A stretch of 64,000 bases of DNA from Bradyrhizobium cosmicum (GCF_007290395.2 NZ_CP041656.2:6598501-6662500), one strand, 5' to 3'. Shown: positions 1 to 8,814, counted from the first letter of the stretch. Notes: a model not told the origin generated them from the letters alone. Made by a program: numbers and translations.

Positions 1-182
1 TGCACATCCTGATCACGCGCCACGCGAAAGCGACCGGCTCCAAGCGCGCCGCCGACATCCTTGCGAACTGGAAGGATTGGCTGCCCAAATTCCGCAAGGT
101 GATGCCGGTCGAGTACCGGCGCGCGCTGCGCGAACTGGCCGCCAACGCGGACGCCGAGCCGAAAATCGCGATCGGGGCGTAA
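1..182 (+). CDS. gltB: Glutamate synthase large subunit, C-terminal end (partial)
   Basis: The reading frame is open from the window edge (first full codon at base 3) to a TAA at 180-182, giving 59 residues that begin HILITRHAKATGSKRAADIL and end PKIAIGA. Segments such as GSKRAADIL, LPKFRKVMP and EYRRAL match the extreme C-terminus of the large (alpha) subunit of NADPH-dependent glutamate synthase, which follows the glutamine-binding GXGXG domain. The next gene on the same strand is the small subunit gltD, the usual gltBD order, which supports the call strongly. The two genes are separated by about 156 bases that hold a dyad repeat. Confidence 0.85.
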   Translation, partial: HILITRHAKATGSKRAADILANWKDWLPKFRKVMPVEYRRALRELAANADAEPKIAIGA

Positions 183-191
183 ACAAAGGAG

Positions 192-294
192 CCTCATGGT
201 GAGGAGGCGCGAAGCGCCGTCTCGAACCATGAGACCACCAGCCGGGCCTTCATCCTTCGAGACGCGCGTTCCGCGCTCCTCAGGATGAGGGTCT
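192..294. repeat. GC-rich dyad repeat between gltB and gltD
   Basis: The segment carries CATGGTGAGGAGGCGCGAAG on one side and a divergent complementary half with CTTCGAGACGCGCG and CTCAGGATGAGG on the other. It resembles the 'catccttcgagacgcgc...caggatgag' class of short dispersed repeats found between genes in Bradyrhizobium. Only one copy was seen in this window. It sits inside a presumed gltBD transcript. Confidence 0.5.
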
Positions 295-338
295 AGCTAG
301 AGAGAAAACGAATTCAAGCGGCAGGGACTTCGGGTTTA

Positions 339-1790
339 ATGGGCAAGATCACGGGTTTTCTGGAAATCGAACGGCATGACCGCAAGTACGCACCGGTCGC
401 CGAGCGCGTGAAGCATTTTCACGAATTCGTCGTTCCACTCTCCGAGAAGGAAACGCGCGACCAGGCCGCGCGCTGCATGAATTGCGGCATTCCCTATTGC
501 CACGGCACCGGCTCGGTCTCGCCGGGCACGCCGGGCTGCCCGGTCAACAACCAGATCCCCGATTTCAACGACCTCGTCTATCAGGGCAACTGGGAAGAAG
601 CCTCGCGCAACCTGCACTCGACCAACAATTTCCCTGAATTCACCGGGCGCATCTGTCCGGCGCCATGCGAAGCGTCCTGCACACTCAACATCGACGACAA
701 CCCGGTCACCATCAAGACCATCGAATGCGCCATCGTCGACAGGGCCTGGGACAATGGCTGGCTGAAGCCTGAAATTGCCTCCCACAAGACCGGCAAGAAG
801 GTCGCGGTGATCGGCGCGGGTCCGGCCGGCATGGCCTGCGCGCAGCAACTGGCGCGCGCCGGCCACGACGTGCATGTGTTCGAGAAGTACGCCAAGGCCG
901 GCGGCCTGCTGCGTTACGGCATCCCTGATTTCAAGATGGAGAAGGGCGTCATCGACCGCCGCATCGCGCAGATGGAAGGCGAAGGCGTCACCTTCCACTA
1001 CAACAGCCATGTCGGCGCTGAAGGCAATGTCGATCCGCGCGAGCTGCTCAACGCGTACGACGCCGTTGCGCTCACTGGCGGCGCCGAAGCCCCGCGCGAC
1101 CTGCCGATCCCCGGCCGCGACCTCGCCGGGATCCATTACGCCATGGACTTCCTGCCGCAGCAGAACCGCCGCGTCTCCGAGGAACCGCTGGGCGGCGTCA
1201 CCGAGATTCTGGCTGGCGGCAAGCATGTCGTCGTCATCGGCGGCGGCGACACCGGCTCAGATTGCATCGGCACCTCGCTGCGCCAGGGCGCGCTGTCGGT
1301 GACCCAGCTCGAGATCATGCCCGCACCGCCCGAGCACGAGAACAAGGGCCTGACATGGCCGAACTGGCCGCTGAAGATGCGCACCTCCTCCAGCCAGGCC
1401 GAAGGCGCCGTCCGCGAATTCGCCGTGCTGACCCAGAAGTTCTCCGGCGAGAACGGTCAGGTCAAGAAGCTGCACTGCGTCCGCGTCGACGACAAGTTCA
1501 AGCCGATTGCCGGCACCGAGTTCGTTCTCGACGCCGACCTCGTCCTGCTCGCGATGGGCTTCGTCCATCCCGTGCACGAGGGCCTCTTGAAGCTGCTCTC
1601 GGTCGAGCTCGACCCGCGCGGCAACGTCAAGGCCACCACGCTGGACTACCAGACCTCGCGTCCGAACGTGTTCTCGGCCGGCGACATGCGCCGCGGCCAG
1701 TCGCTGGTGGTGTGGGCGATCCGCGAGGGCCGGCTGTGCGCCCGGTCGATCGATACGTTCCTGATGGGGAAGACGGATCTGCCAAGGTAG
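339..1790 (+). CDS. gltD: Glutamate synthase (NADPH) small subunit
   Basis: This 483-residue protein is the FAD- and NADPH-binding beta subunit that passes electrons from NADPH to GltB, which turns glutamine and 2-oxoglutarate into two glutamates in the cytoplasm (ammonia assimilation). Two cysteine clusters near the N-terminus (C46, C49, C54, C67 and C106, C110, C114) are the usual Fe-S ligands of the family. The FAD Rossmann motif GAGPAG lies at 159-164, and a second dinucleotide fold ([11 protein letters not shown]) lies near 297-307 for NADPH. Length is typical. It follows the end of gltB on the same strand. The product is certain from these motifs; nothing looks damaged. Confidence 0.96.
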   Translation: MGKITGFLEIERHDRKYAPVAERVKHFHEFVVPLSEKETRDQAARCMNCGIPYCHGTGSVSPGTPGCPVNNQIPDFNDLVYQGNWEEASRNLHSTNNFPEFTGRICPAPCEASCTLNIDDNPVTIKTIECAIVDRAWDNGWLKPEIASHKTGKKVAVIGAGPAGMACAQQLARAGHDVHVFEKYAKAGGLLRYGIPDFKMEKGVIDRRIAQMEGEGVTFHYNSHVGAEGNVDPRELLNAYDAVALTGGAEAPRDLPIPGRDLAGIHYAMDFLPQQNRRVSEEPLGGVTEILAGGKHVVVIGGGDTGSDCIGTSLRQGALSVTQLEIMPAPPEHENKGLTWPNWPLKMRTSSSQAEGAVREFAVLTQKFSGENGQVKKLHCVRVDDKFKPIAGTEFVLDADLVLLAMGFVHPVHEGLLKLLSVELDPRGNVKATTLDYQTSRPNVFSAGDMRRGQSLVVWAIREGRLCARSIDTFLMGKTDLPR

Positions 1791-1805
1791 GTGAGCCGTT
1801 ACACT

Positions 1806-1908
1806 GTCATTCCGGGGCGCGCGAAGCGCGAGCCCGGAATCCATTCATCCACGGCCCTGAGGCCCGATGGATTCCGGGCTCGCGCCAAACGGCGCGCCCG
1901 GGAATGAC
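1806..1908. repeat. Family A dyad repeat, copy 1
   Basis: Two arms, GTCATTCCGGGGCGCGCG and its counterpart CGCGCCCGGGAATGAC, enclose an inner complementary pair (AGCCCGGAATCCAT / ATGGATTCCGGGCT). Transcribed, it would form one long hairpin. It lies in the convergent gap between gltD and the barrel protein gene and could terminate both. Four other copies in this window are at about 4927, 26531, 48849 and 60719. Confidence 0.85.
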
Positions 1909-1965
1909 GAGCGGAGAGAGCCGCGCCATCGCGCCTCTCTCACACCAAACGCACGCCAACAGACG

Positions 1966-3723
1966 TCAATTCTGCAGCCTCACCCCCAGCATCACCACCG
2001 TCCCTTGCGAGCTCGATCCCGCGACGTTCGAATCCAGGATATCGTGGCGCAGCGTGCCCTTGATCCAGATGTTGCGGTTCATCTTGTAGATCAGATTGCC
2101 TTCGAGCGAGTAGGTCTTGTCGTTGCGGTTCTGGCCTTGATAGTCGTAGGTGCCGTAGGTGAACTTGCCGACCGCGGTCAGCCAGCGGCGGAAGTCGTGA
2201 TCGACCTCGGCGGCGTAGGTGTGCACCAGCACGCCGGAGGAGCCGGGGATCGTTGTCTCGGCGATCTGCGTGTCGGTTGAGAATTTTACCGTGGTGAGGC
2301 CGCTCGCGTTCCAGATCAGCGAGCCCGAGGTGAGGAAGCCCGCCAGCTGGCTGAGGCGCGGATCGACATAGTTGCGCGCGGAATAGCCGACCGAGACCTC
2401 GCCGATGAGGATGCGCGAGAACTCAAAGGACGAACCGATTTTGGCGTAGCCGCCGTTCGAATCGCGGAAGTAGCCGTTGCGGTCGGCGGCCTCGTCGTGG
2501 ATTCGGGTGTCGCCCTGGATCTCGACGAACGGCTTCAGGCCCGGCTTGAGATCGTAGGAGAAGCGCCCGACGCCGCCATACTGGTTGAAGTCGCGGTCGT
2601 GGTTGTCGAAGACCGAGCCGTCGGTGAGTTTCGAATCCGTGTAGGCGGTTCGATCGATGGTGGCGCCGGCCGCGACCTGGAAGCGATTGAAGGTCTGGTC
2701 GAAGCCGACGGTGGTGCCATAGGTGGCGTAGATGGGATATTTCTGCAGGCCGGCCTGCACGTTCGGGCTGCCGGGATTATCGGTGGCGAGCCGCAGGCGC
2801 AGCTGCGAGGTCAGCTTGAGATCGCGGTCGACGTCGAGGCGGCCGTCGATGTGGCCGGTGAAGTCGGGGCGATCGATCTCGACCGGCGAGGGCGAAGCAG
2901 AGCCGTCGATCGTCGCCGGCATGTTGTTGGTGTAGCCCGAGAACGAGCCGCGCAGATCGGCGACCAGCGCGTGGCGCTCCCAGTCGGACACGACGAGGAG
3001 GTCTGGCGCAACGACATAGACCGGCGAGCCGACCGGCTTGTTGAGGCGCGCCGGATTGGTGTCATAGCCGGCGGAGAGCTCGAGCCCGCCCTTGATCAGG
3101 AAGCTGCCGGCGTAATCGCCGACCGCGCCGAACGGATCATTGTCAGCCTTGAGGCGGCGGCGCAGCGGCTGGCCAGGCACGGTGCCCGCCATCGCGGCCG
3201 GCACCGGCGCCTTGTTGGCGGAGGCGGATGGCGGCGGCGCGATCTTCGGCAGGCCGAGCGTCGACGGCTGCGGCTTCGTGGTCGGCAAAGGCGAGCCGGG
3301 ACCGGCGCGCTTCGGCTTCGGCTGGCCGGGATAGAGCTTGGGCTGCTGCCGCTTACGGTTGAGCGAGTCGTATCCGGAGCTGCTGGCGCCATTGGCGGCA
3401 GGCAGGCCATAGGTCGGGACCTGATTGGTCGGGCTCTGGCCGACGCGTGAGCTCGCCGGCGTCTGCTGGCGCTTGCGCGGATCGGCATTGGGGTCGGGCG
3501 GCGTCGGCAGAGTGTCCGACGGCGCCTGCGGGACGCCTGCGGTGCGGCGCGTCGGCAGCGTGTCGGGCGAAGCGAAGCCGCCGCGGGTGGGATTGAAGAG
3601 GTCGGGGGTGAGGCTCTGGGCCGCCGCCGGCGCGTTTCCGAGGGCGGTCAGCACGAAGCACGGCAAGGCCGCGCGCAGGAAATGCGCGCGTTTGCTCCGG
3701 CCGGTGCCTGGAGACGACCCCAC
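1966..3723 (-). CDS. Outer-membrane beta-barrel protein with proline-rich N-terminal linker
   Basis: The 585-residue product starts with a basic stretch and hydrophobic core ending APAAAQ (about residue 36), a likely Sec signal peptide. Residues 40-200 are rich in Pro, Ser, Thr, Gln and basic residues, with low-complexity stretches. From about residue 215 to the end the sequence alternates polar and hydrophobic residues in barrel fashion (GGLELSAGYDTNPAR, SLEGNLIYKMNRNIWIKGTL), and the last residues VVMLGVRLQN resemble a barrel closing strand. This fits the putative beta-barrel porin 2 family (BBP2_2), whose substrate is unknown. It is divergent from kdsD. Function is not assigned; the outer-membrane location is inferred. 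Confidence 0.8.
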   Translation of the reverse strand: MGSSPGTGRSKRAHFLRAALPCFVLTALGNAPAAAQSLTPDLFNPTRGGFASPDTLPTRRTAGVPQAPSDTLPTPPDPNADPRKRQQTPASSRVGQSPTNQVPTYGLPAANGASSSGYDSLNRKRQQPKLYPGQPKPKRAGPGSPLPTTKPQPSTLGLPKIAPPPSASANKAPVPAAMAGTVPGQPLRRRLKADNDPFGAVGDYAGSFLIKGGLELSAGYDTNPARLNKPVGSPVYVVAPDLLVVSDWERHALVADLRGSFSGYTNNMPATIDGSASPSPVEIDRPDFTGHIDGRLDVDRDLKLTSQLRLRLATDNPGSPNVQAGLQKYPIYATYGTTVGFDQTFNRFQVAAGATIDRTAYTDSKLTDGSVFDNHDRDFNQYGGVGRFSYDLKPGLKPFVEIQGDTRIHDEAADRNGYFRDSNGGYAKIGSSFEFSRILIGEVSVGYSARNYVDPRLSQLAGFLTSGSLIWNASGLTTVKFSTDTQIAETTIPGSSGVLVHTYAAEVDHDFRRWLTAVGKFTYGTYDYQGQNRNDKTYSLEGNLIYKMNRNIWIKGTLRHDILDSNVAGSSSQGTVVMLGVRLQN

Positions 3724-3785
3724 GATAGAATTACCCCAACGAAATCAGATACTTTCACGATCGTCCCCGCCGGCTGGCGGAGACC

Positions 3786-3820
3786 ATCGTTAATGGAGTT
3801 AAAACAATTATGGTTAATGA
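3786..3820. promoter_or_regulatory. TTAA-rich cluster with a CtrA-like half site
   Basis: Three TTAA tetramers lie at 3790-3793, 3799-3802 and 3814-3817. The last is part of ATGGTTAA, the reverse complement of TTAACCAT, a published form of the CtrA 8-mer site in alphaproteobacteria. It sits in the divergent gap between the barrel protein gene and kdsD. This is motif resemblance only; the spacing TTAA-N5-TTAA is not the classical N7. Confidence 0.25.
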
Positions 3821-3916
3821 CCGGTTGAGGGTCCCGGAGGTCGCGTCGCCTCGCCCGCCCGGGCGTGCTAAGCAGGCGCCAACGGGCCACCGCCCCACCC
3901 TTCCTTGGACGAAAAC

Positions 3917-4924
3917 ATGCCGAGATCGAAACCGCTGATGACCCAATCATCCGGCTCCAACCCTGCCAGCGTCGAATCCGCGCTCCGCACGCTTGAGACG
4001 GAGAGCGGCGGCATCAACGCCCTCGCCGCCGCCCTGCGCGGCCCGCTGGGCGAGACCTTCGCCAAGGCGGTCGATCTGATCCGCAATGCCAAGGGCCGCG
4101 TCATCGTCACCGGGCTCGGCAAGTCCGGCCACATGGCACGCAAGATCGCGGCGACCCTGGCCTCGACCGGCACGCCGGCCTTCTTCGTCCACACCGCGGA
4201 GGCCGCCCATGGCGACCTCGGCATGATCACCACCGACGACGTCATCATGGCGCTGTCCTGGTCCGGCGAGCAGCCGGAGATGAAGACGCTCGTGAACTAT
4301 TCGGCGCGCTTCGCGATCCCCATGATCGCGGTGACGTCCAGCGCGACGTCCTCGCTGGGCCAGGCCGCCGACCTCGTGATCGAGCTGCCGAAAGCGCGCG
4401 AGGCTTGCCCGCACAATCTGGCGCCGACCACGTCGACCATGATGCAAGTCGCCATCGGCGACGCCATCGCGATCGCGCTGCTCGAAGGCCGCGGCTTCAC
4501 CGCGCTGGAGTTCGCGCACTTCCACCCCGGCGGCAAGCTGGGCGCGATGCTGAAATTCGTCCGCGACTACATGCGCACGGGCGCGGAGATTCCGGTCAAG
4601 CCGCTCGGCGCCGAGATGTCGGATGCGATCATGGAGATGTCGGCGAAGGGACTGGGCTGCGTCTGCATCGTCGATGATGCCGGCAAAATCGCAGGCATCA
4701 TCACCGACGGCGATCTGCGCCGCAACATGCGGCCCGATTTGCTGACGGTGGCAGTCGACGACATCATGACGAAGCAGCCGAAAACCGTGCCGCCCTCGAT
4801 GCTCGCCAGCGAGATGATCGAGGTGCTGAACACGCGCAAGATCACCACGCTGGTCGTAACGGAAGCGGACAAGGTGGTCGGTATCGTGCACTTGCACGAT
4901 CTGCTGCGCGCGGGCGTGGCCTGA
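3917..4924 (+). CDS. kdsD: Arabinose-5-phosphate isomerase, KpsF/GutQ family
   Basis: It interconverts ribulose-5-phosphate and arabinose-5-phosphate, the first step toward KDO for LPS or capsule. The protein is 335 residues from the ATG used here. An N-terminal SIS domain (about 40-175) carries TGLGKSGHMA and SWSGEQPE, followed by the family motif HFHPGGKLG near 200 and two CBS domains (about 215-265 and 280-335, with ITDGDLRR). A TTG at 3905 is in frame, but GGA at 3907-3909 is well spaced for the ATG at 3917, so I chose the ATG. It is transcribed divergently from the barrel protein, so the shared 190-base gap should hold both promoters. Confidence 0.93.
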   Translation: MPRSKPLMTQSSGSNPASVESALRTLETESGGINALAAALRGPLGETFAKAVDLIRNAKGRVIVTGLGKSGHMARKIAATLASTGTPAFFVHTAEAAHGDLGMITTDDVIMALSWSGEQPEMKTLVNYSARFAIPMIAVTSSATSSLGQAADLVIELPKAREACPHNLAPTTSTMMQVAIGDAIAIALLEGRGFTALEFAHFHPGGKLGAMLKFVRDYMRTGAEIPVKPLGAEMSDAIMEMSAKGLGCVCIVDDAGKIAGIITDGDLRRNMRPDLLTVAVDDIMTKQPKTVPPSMLASEMIEVLNTRKITTLVVTEADKVVGIVHLHDLLRAGVA

Positions 4925-4926
4925 TC

Positions 4927-5032
4927 GTCATCCCGGGGCATCGCAAAGCGATGAACCCGGGATCCATCGGGCCGCGGAGTTCTTCTCTCGATGGATTCCG
5001 GGCTCGCGCCAAGCGGCGCGCCCCGGAATGAC
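4927..5032. repeat. Family A dyad repeat, copy 2
   Basis: It begins two bases after the kdsD stop with GTCATCCCGGGGCAT and ends CGCGCCCCGGAATGAC. The inner pair is ATCCATC / GATGGATTCCGGGCTCG. The left half has drifted (CATCGCAAAGCGATG replaces the GCGCGAAGCGC core), so it folds into a slightly different hairpin. It sits between convergent genes. Confidence 0.85.
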
Positions 5033-5073
5033 AGCGAGGGTGAGGCGCTCCTCACATATGACGGCGGTTAGAG

Positions 5074-5625
5074 CTACGCCGGAAACCGCGCCGCAATCTG
5101 CTCCAGCGGCAGTCGCAGCCCGTTCGCCAGATACGACACCGTGCGATAGAAGCCGCACAGCAGCATGATCTCCAGAATCTGCGCCTCGTCGTAATGGTTC
5201 GCGAGCGCGGCGAATTCGGCGTCACTCAGCGTTGCAAGGTGATGCAGCGCATCCACGGCTGCGATCAGCGCCTGCTCGGCCAACGACCAGCACGGTGACG
5301 CCGCATCGCCCTCGACGGTCGCGCGGATCTCCTCGGCGGTGAGTTTCGCCGGGCCAGCGAAGATCGCAACGTGCACGCCCCATTCATACTCGCATCCGGT
5401 CAGCGCGCAGGTGCGGTCGATGACGATCTCACGCTGGCGCAGGGAGAGCGGACCGGGATCGAGCAGGCCGCCGGCGCGAAACTTGTCCCAGGCGCGGCTG
5501 TGGCCCGCCATCACCCGGAACAGCACCAGCGGTGGCGCGCCGCGCATGATGCGGTCGAATTGCGCTTGGATCCTCGGGGGATAAGGCGGCGTGAGCGGGG
5601 CAATGCGCGGCTCAGGCTGGGACAT
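5074..5625 (-). CDS. Carboxymuconolactone decarboxylase (AhpD-like) family protein
   Basis: The 183-residue protein has the alpha-helical CMD/AhpD fold, recognised by the central segment REIVIDRTCALTGCEYEW followed by GVHVAIFAGPA. Two cysteines in that segment (C-x4-C) could be redox active, as in AhpD-like proteins, although the classical AhpD spacing is C-x2-C. Members include protocatechuate-pathway decarboxylases and peroxidase partners; the precise reaction cannot be told. I chose the ATG (MSQPEPRIAP), because upstream in-frame codons run through the dyads and into the HxlR gene. It is divergent from the HxlR regulator 73 bases away and is its most likely target. Confidence 0.8.
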   Translation of the reverse strand: MSQPEPRIAPLTPPYPPRIQAQFDRIMRGAPPLVLFRVMAGHSRAWDKFRAGGLLDPGPLSLRQREIVIDRTCALTGCEYEWGVHVAIFAGPAKLTAEEIRATVEGDAASPCWSLAEQALIAAVDALHHLATLSDAEFAALANHYDEAQILEIMLLCGFYRTVSYLANGLRLPLEQIAARFPA

Positions 5626-5638
5626 TCGCCGTCTCCAT

Positions 5639-5681
5639 ATGCTACAATTAATGTAGCATAGTGCTACACTATTTGTAGCAT
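5639..5681. promoter_or_regulatory. Two tandem 21-bp dyads, probable HxlR operator
   Basis: The first dyad (5639-5659) is ATGCTACA-N5-TGTAGCAT, perfect over 8-base arms. The second (5661-5681) is GTGCTACA-N5-TGTAGCAT, 7 of 8 matching. Their centres are 22 bp apart, about two helical turns, so two dimers would bind the same face of the DNA. They fill most of the 73-base gap between the CMD gene and the HxlR gene. Confidence 0.75.
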
Positions 5682-5698
5682 CGCGCAAGAGGGCCGGG

Positions 5699-6019
5699 AT
5701 GACGAAACAGCCAGCATCAGGCAAGGTCCGTGGCTCGCGCACCGGGCGGCCGATCATGGCGCTGCTCGACCTGCTGGGCCGGCGCTGGAGCTTGCGTATC
5801 CTCTGGGAATTGCGTGACGCGCCCCTCACCTCGCGCGCACTGCGCACGGCCTGCGACGAGGCCTCACCGACGGTGCTGCAGGCGCGCCTGACGGAGTTGC
5901 GCGCGGCGGGGTTCGTGGAGCTGGGTGACGGCGGCGGCTATGGACTGACGCCGCTCGGGCGGGAATTGTGCGAGATGGTCATGCCGCTGCACCGGTTTGC
6001 GGAGAAGTGGCGGAGGTAG
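5699..6019 (+). CDS. HxlR-family winged-helix transcriptional regulator
   Basis: At 106 residues this is a complete HxlR protein. It shows the family core LLGRRWSLRILWEL near the start of the DNA-binding domain, then SRALRTACDEASPTVLQARL (recognition helix region) and the wing with GYGLTPLGREL. It lacks the usual N-terminal cysteine of redox-sensing HxlR members such as YodB and HypR, so thiol sensing is unlikely by that route. It probably represses itself and the divergent CMD-family gene through the tandem dyads immediately upstream of its start. The inducer cannot be inferred. Confidence 0.9.
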   Translation: MTKQPASGKVRGSRTGRPIMALLDLLGRRWSLRILWELRDAPLTSRALRTACDEASPTVLQARLTELRAAGFVELGDGGGYGLTPLGRELCEMVMPLHRFAEKWRR

Positions 6020-6053
6020 AGCTCGCTTCCCTGGAGGGGGAGGGTAAGAGCGA

Positions 6054-6497
6054 CTACGCCGTAGCCACCGTCAAATTGACGCCGTCCACCTGCACCACCT
6101 TAACCCGCGTTCCGGCCGGCGTATCGGGACCGGCGACACGCCACACCGTGTCGCCGATGCGCATGGTGCCGTTGCCGTCGACGATCGGCTTCTCCAGCGT
6201 GAACTCGCGACCAAGCAGCGCTTCAGTGCGCTTGTTGAGGAAGGGGCTGGTGCTTGCATCCAGATTCGGCCGGGCGAGCCGGCGCCACACCGGTACCGCG
6301 GCGGCAGCGAATACCGCGAACATCACGAGCTGGATCTGCCAGGATATGACGACCGTGAACGAGATCAGGCCGACCAGCAGCGCGGCCAGCCCGAGCCAGA
6401 ACAGGAAGATGCCCGGTGCCAGCACCTCCAGCGCCATCAGGATGAAGCCGAAGATCAGCCAGTTCCAGGTACCGAGCGATACGAACATGTCGGTCAT
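6054..6497 (-). CDS. NfeD family membrane protein
   Basis: This short (147-residue) NfeD protein has hydrophobic segments near 12-30, 32-50 and 53-75, then a C-terminal OB-fold-like beta domain (about 85-147) with GTMRIGDTVWRV and GTRVKVVQVDG. It lacks the N-terminal ClpP-like protease of long NfeD proteins. These proteins partner SPFH/stomatin proteins in membrane microdomains, and here the SPFH gene lies 52 bases upstream on the same strand. I chose the ATG opening MTDMFVSLG because GGAGG precedes it at good spacing; upstream residues are arginine and proline rich and look non-coding. Confidence 0.9.
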   Translation of the reverse strand: MTDMFVSLGTWNWLIFGFILMALEVLAPGIFLFWLGLAALLVGLISFTVVISWQIQLVMFAVFAAAAVPVWRRLARPNLDASTSPFLNKRTEALLGREFTLEKPIVDGNGTMRIGDTVWRVAGPDTPAGTRVKVVQVDGVNLTVATA

Positions 6498-6549
6498 GAC
6501 GCGACCTCCGAGAATTGGCGCGTGCCCCTGGACGGGGCATGCGCTTGAT

Positions 6550-7551
6550 TTATCCCTGCCGTGGCGGCACCACCGGCGGCGTAGCGCCGGTCGTCGGCAC
6601 CGAACCGCGGCGTGCGGCCGCGGCGGCGGATGCCGCACTCTCGCCGAACGTCGCCTTGGCGATCTCGCCGATGCCGGCGAGCGAGCCGAGAATGCTGGTC
6701 GCCTCGATCGGAAGCATGATGATCTTCTGGTTCGGCGAGTCCGCCAATTGCCCGAACGCCTTGATATATTTGTCGGCGATGAAATAGTTCAGCGCCGCGA
6801 CGTCGCCCTTGCTGATGGCGTCACTGACCATCTGCGTCGCCTTGGCCTCGGCCTCGGCAGACCGCTCGCGCGCCTCGGCGTCACGGAACGCGGCTTCCTT
6901 GCGGCCTTCGGCCTGGAGGATCTGGCCCTGCTTGGCGCCTTCGGCGCGCAGGATCTCGGACTGGCGCTGGCCTTCGGCGGCCAGGATGTCGGCGCGCTTG
7001 ACCCGCTCGGCCTTCATCTGCCGGCCCATGGCCTCGACGAGGTCGGCGGGCGGCACGATGTCCTTGATCTCGATGCGGTTGACCTTGAGGCCCCAGGGCG
7101 ACACCGCGGCATCGACGACGCGCAGCAGGCGCTCGTTGATCTCGTCGCGATGCGAAAGCACCTGGTCGAGATCCATCGCGCCCATCACCGAGCGGATGTT
7201 GGTCATGGTGAGGACGGTGATGGCCTGGGTCAGGTTGGAGACCTCATAGCTCGCCTTCGCGGCGTCGAACACCTGGTAGAAGGCGACGCCGTCCACCGTC
7301 ACGGTGGCGTTGTCCTTGGTGATGACCTCCTGCTCGGGAATGTCGATCACCTGCTCCATCATGTTGATCTTGCGCCCGACGCGATCGAAATAGGGCACGA
7401 TCAGATTGAGCCCGGGGCTCAGGGTCTGGGTGTATTTGCCGAACCGCTCGATGGTCCAGTCATAGCCCTGCGGCACCGTCTTCACGCCGGCGACCAGGGT
7501 GACGATGACGAGCAAAACCAGAACAATCGCGAAAATGTCGAAGCCGCTCAT
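6550..7551 (-). CDS. SPFH/Band 7 (stomatin/QmcA-like) protein
   Basis: The 333-residue protein has one N-terminal transmembrane segment (about 3-22, [20 protein letters not shown]). The Band 7 domain (about 25-190) includes [19 protein letters not shown] and [21 protein letters not shown] charged coiled-coil region rich in Ala, Glu, Gln and Arg covers roughly 195-260 ([20 protein letters not shown]). This pattern matches QmcA/HflC-like scaffold proteins that oligomerise at the inner membrane. It is cotranscribed with the NfeD gene downstream. The C-terminal tail is Ala/Pro rich. A protease or lipid-domain role is family knowledge, not visible here. Confidence 0.92.
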   Translation of the reverse strand: MSGFDIFAIVLVLLVIVTLVAGVKTVPQGYDWTIERFGKYTQTLSPGLNLIVPYFDRVGRKINMMEQVIDIPEQEVITKDNATVTVDGVAFYQVFDAAKASYEVSNLTQAITVLTMTNIRSVMGAMDLDQVLSHRDEINERLLRVVDAAVSPWGLKVNRIEIKDIVPPADLVEAMGRQMKAERVKRADILAAEGQRQSEILRAEGAKQGQILQAEGRKEAAFRDAEARERSAEAEAKATQMVSDAISKGDVAALNYFIADKYIKAFGQLADSPNQKIIMLPIEATSILGSLAGIGEIAKATFGESAASAAAAARRGSVPTTGATPPVVPPRQG

Positions 7552-7776
7552 ATATCCTCCAAGGCAGGAAAAGCCGTTTCCCGCGCTGTCATTGGTCGGG
7601 ATCGCGACCTTACCGGTTCAGCGGTCGCCGGTAACGTCGGTATCAGCGTGATTCCGCACAAGACGTGCGGACAAGGACCGGTCGCGATTATGTATTTGCG
7701 AAAGGCTCTTGAAAGCGAGCAGACGCAAACCTAGCGGCAAAAGTTAAGATTTCGAGCCGTACCGCGCGGACGCCTC
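7552..7776. other. Intergenic region upstream of the SPFH-NfeD pair
   Basis: About 225 bases separate the SPFH start from the hemH stop. I found no open frame with a ribosome binding site and no strong dyad. It must hold the promoter of the SPFH-NfeD unit and any hemH terminator, but neither is obvious. Confidence 0.5.
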
Positions 7777-8814
7777 TCAAATCCAGCCCTGCAGCTCGCG
7801 CAGCACCAGGGTGCGGATGACGTCCATGCCGGGCTCGCTGTCGTTGAGGCAGGGGATCGCGGAAAACTGTTCGCCACCATTGTGCTTGAAGATCTCGGCG
7901 TTCTCCTGCGCGATCTCCTCCAGCGTCTCCAGGCAGTCGGCAGAGAAGCCGGGCGTCACCACGGCGATGCTTCGTACGCCTTCCTTGGCGAGGCGCTCCA
8001 TGGTCTTGTCGGTGTAGGGCTGCAGCCACTCGTCGAAGCCGAAGCGCGATTGGAACGTCAGCAGCAGCTTGGTCTCGTCCATGCCGAGCCGGCGGCGCAG
8101 CGCCTGCGTCGTGGCGACGCACTGGCCCTGATAGGGATCGCCCTTGTCGACATAGGTTTTCGGCATGCCGTGGAAGGAGGCGACGATCAGCTCCGGCTTG
8201 AACGGCAGGCCCGCCAGATGCGTCTCGATCGAGGTGGCGAGCGCCTCGATATAGGCCTCGTCCTCGTAATAGGGCGGCGTCACCCGCAGCGTCGGCTGCG
8301 CGCGCAGGCGCGACAGCACGCGGAACACTTCGTCGCAGACTGTCGCCGAGGTCGGGGCGGAATATTGCGGATAGAGCGGGACGGCGAGGATGCGGTCGCA
8401 CCCTTTCGCGATCAGCGCCTCGATGCGGGATTTGATCGAGGGATTGCCGTAGCGCATCGCCCAGTCCACCACGACGTGGTCGCGATCCGACAGCGCGGCC
8501 GCGAGCTTGTCGCTCTGCGAGCGCGTGATGGTCTTCAGCGGCGACTCGTTCTTCTCGGTGTTCCAGATCTTCAGATAGTCGCGCGCCTTGGCGCGGGGCC
8601 GGGTGCGCAGGATGATCCCGTTCAGCACCGCTTTCCAGATCAGGCCCTGATCCTCGATGACGCGGGCATCCGACAGAAATTCCTTCAAATAGACCCGCAC
8701 GCCGGGCGCGTCGGCCGTATCGGGCGTGCCCAGGTTGACCAGAAGCACGCCGACCCGCGCCCGGCTGGACTGAAGGAGCGGCTGCGCTGTCTCGATGGGG
8801 GCTGCGGTCATCAT
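7777..8814 (-). CDS. hemH: Ferrochelatase
   Basis: It inserts Fe2+ into protoporphyrin IX at the inner face of the membrane, the last step of heme synthesis. The product is 345 residues from the chosen ATG. It shows VLLVNLGTPDT at the N-terminus, the catalytic His region VASFHGMPKTY, and the glutamate-bearing segment TPGFSADCLETLEEI, which together define the family. Twelve further in-frame codons upstream (starting MTSSVQRATQRT) are possible, but the shorter start has GGAC before it and gives the length usual for rhizobial HemH. No [2Fe-2S] cysteine tail is present. It is divergent from the MAPEG gene. Confidence 0.95.
   Translation of the reverse strand: MMTAAPIETAQPLLQSSRARVGVLLVNLGTPDTADAPGVRVYLKEFLSDARVIEDQGLIWKAVLNGIILRTRPRAKARDYLKIWNTEKNESPLKTITRSQSDKLAAALSDRDHVVVDWAMRYGNPSIKSRIEALIAKGCDRILAVPLYPQYSAPTSATVCDEVFRVLSRLRAQPTLRVTPPYYEDEAYIEALATSIETHLAGLPFKPELIVASFHGMPKTYVDKGDPYQGQCVATTQALRRRLGMDETKLLLTFQSRFGFDEWLQPYTDKTMERLAKEGVRSIAVVTPGFSADCLETLEEIAQENAEIFKHNGGEQFSAIPCLNDSEPGMDVIRTLVLRELQGWI

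Noticed and set aside
2026..2035. GTTCGAATCC, a tRNA T-loop-like sequence
   Set aside because: It lies within the barrel protein coding sequence and no acceptor or anticodon stems surround it.
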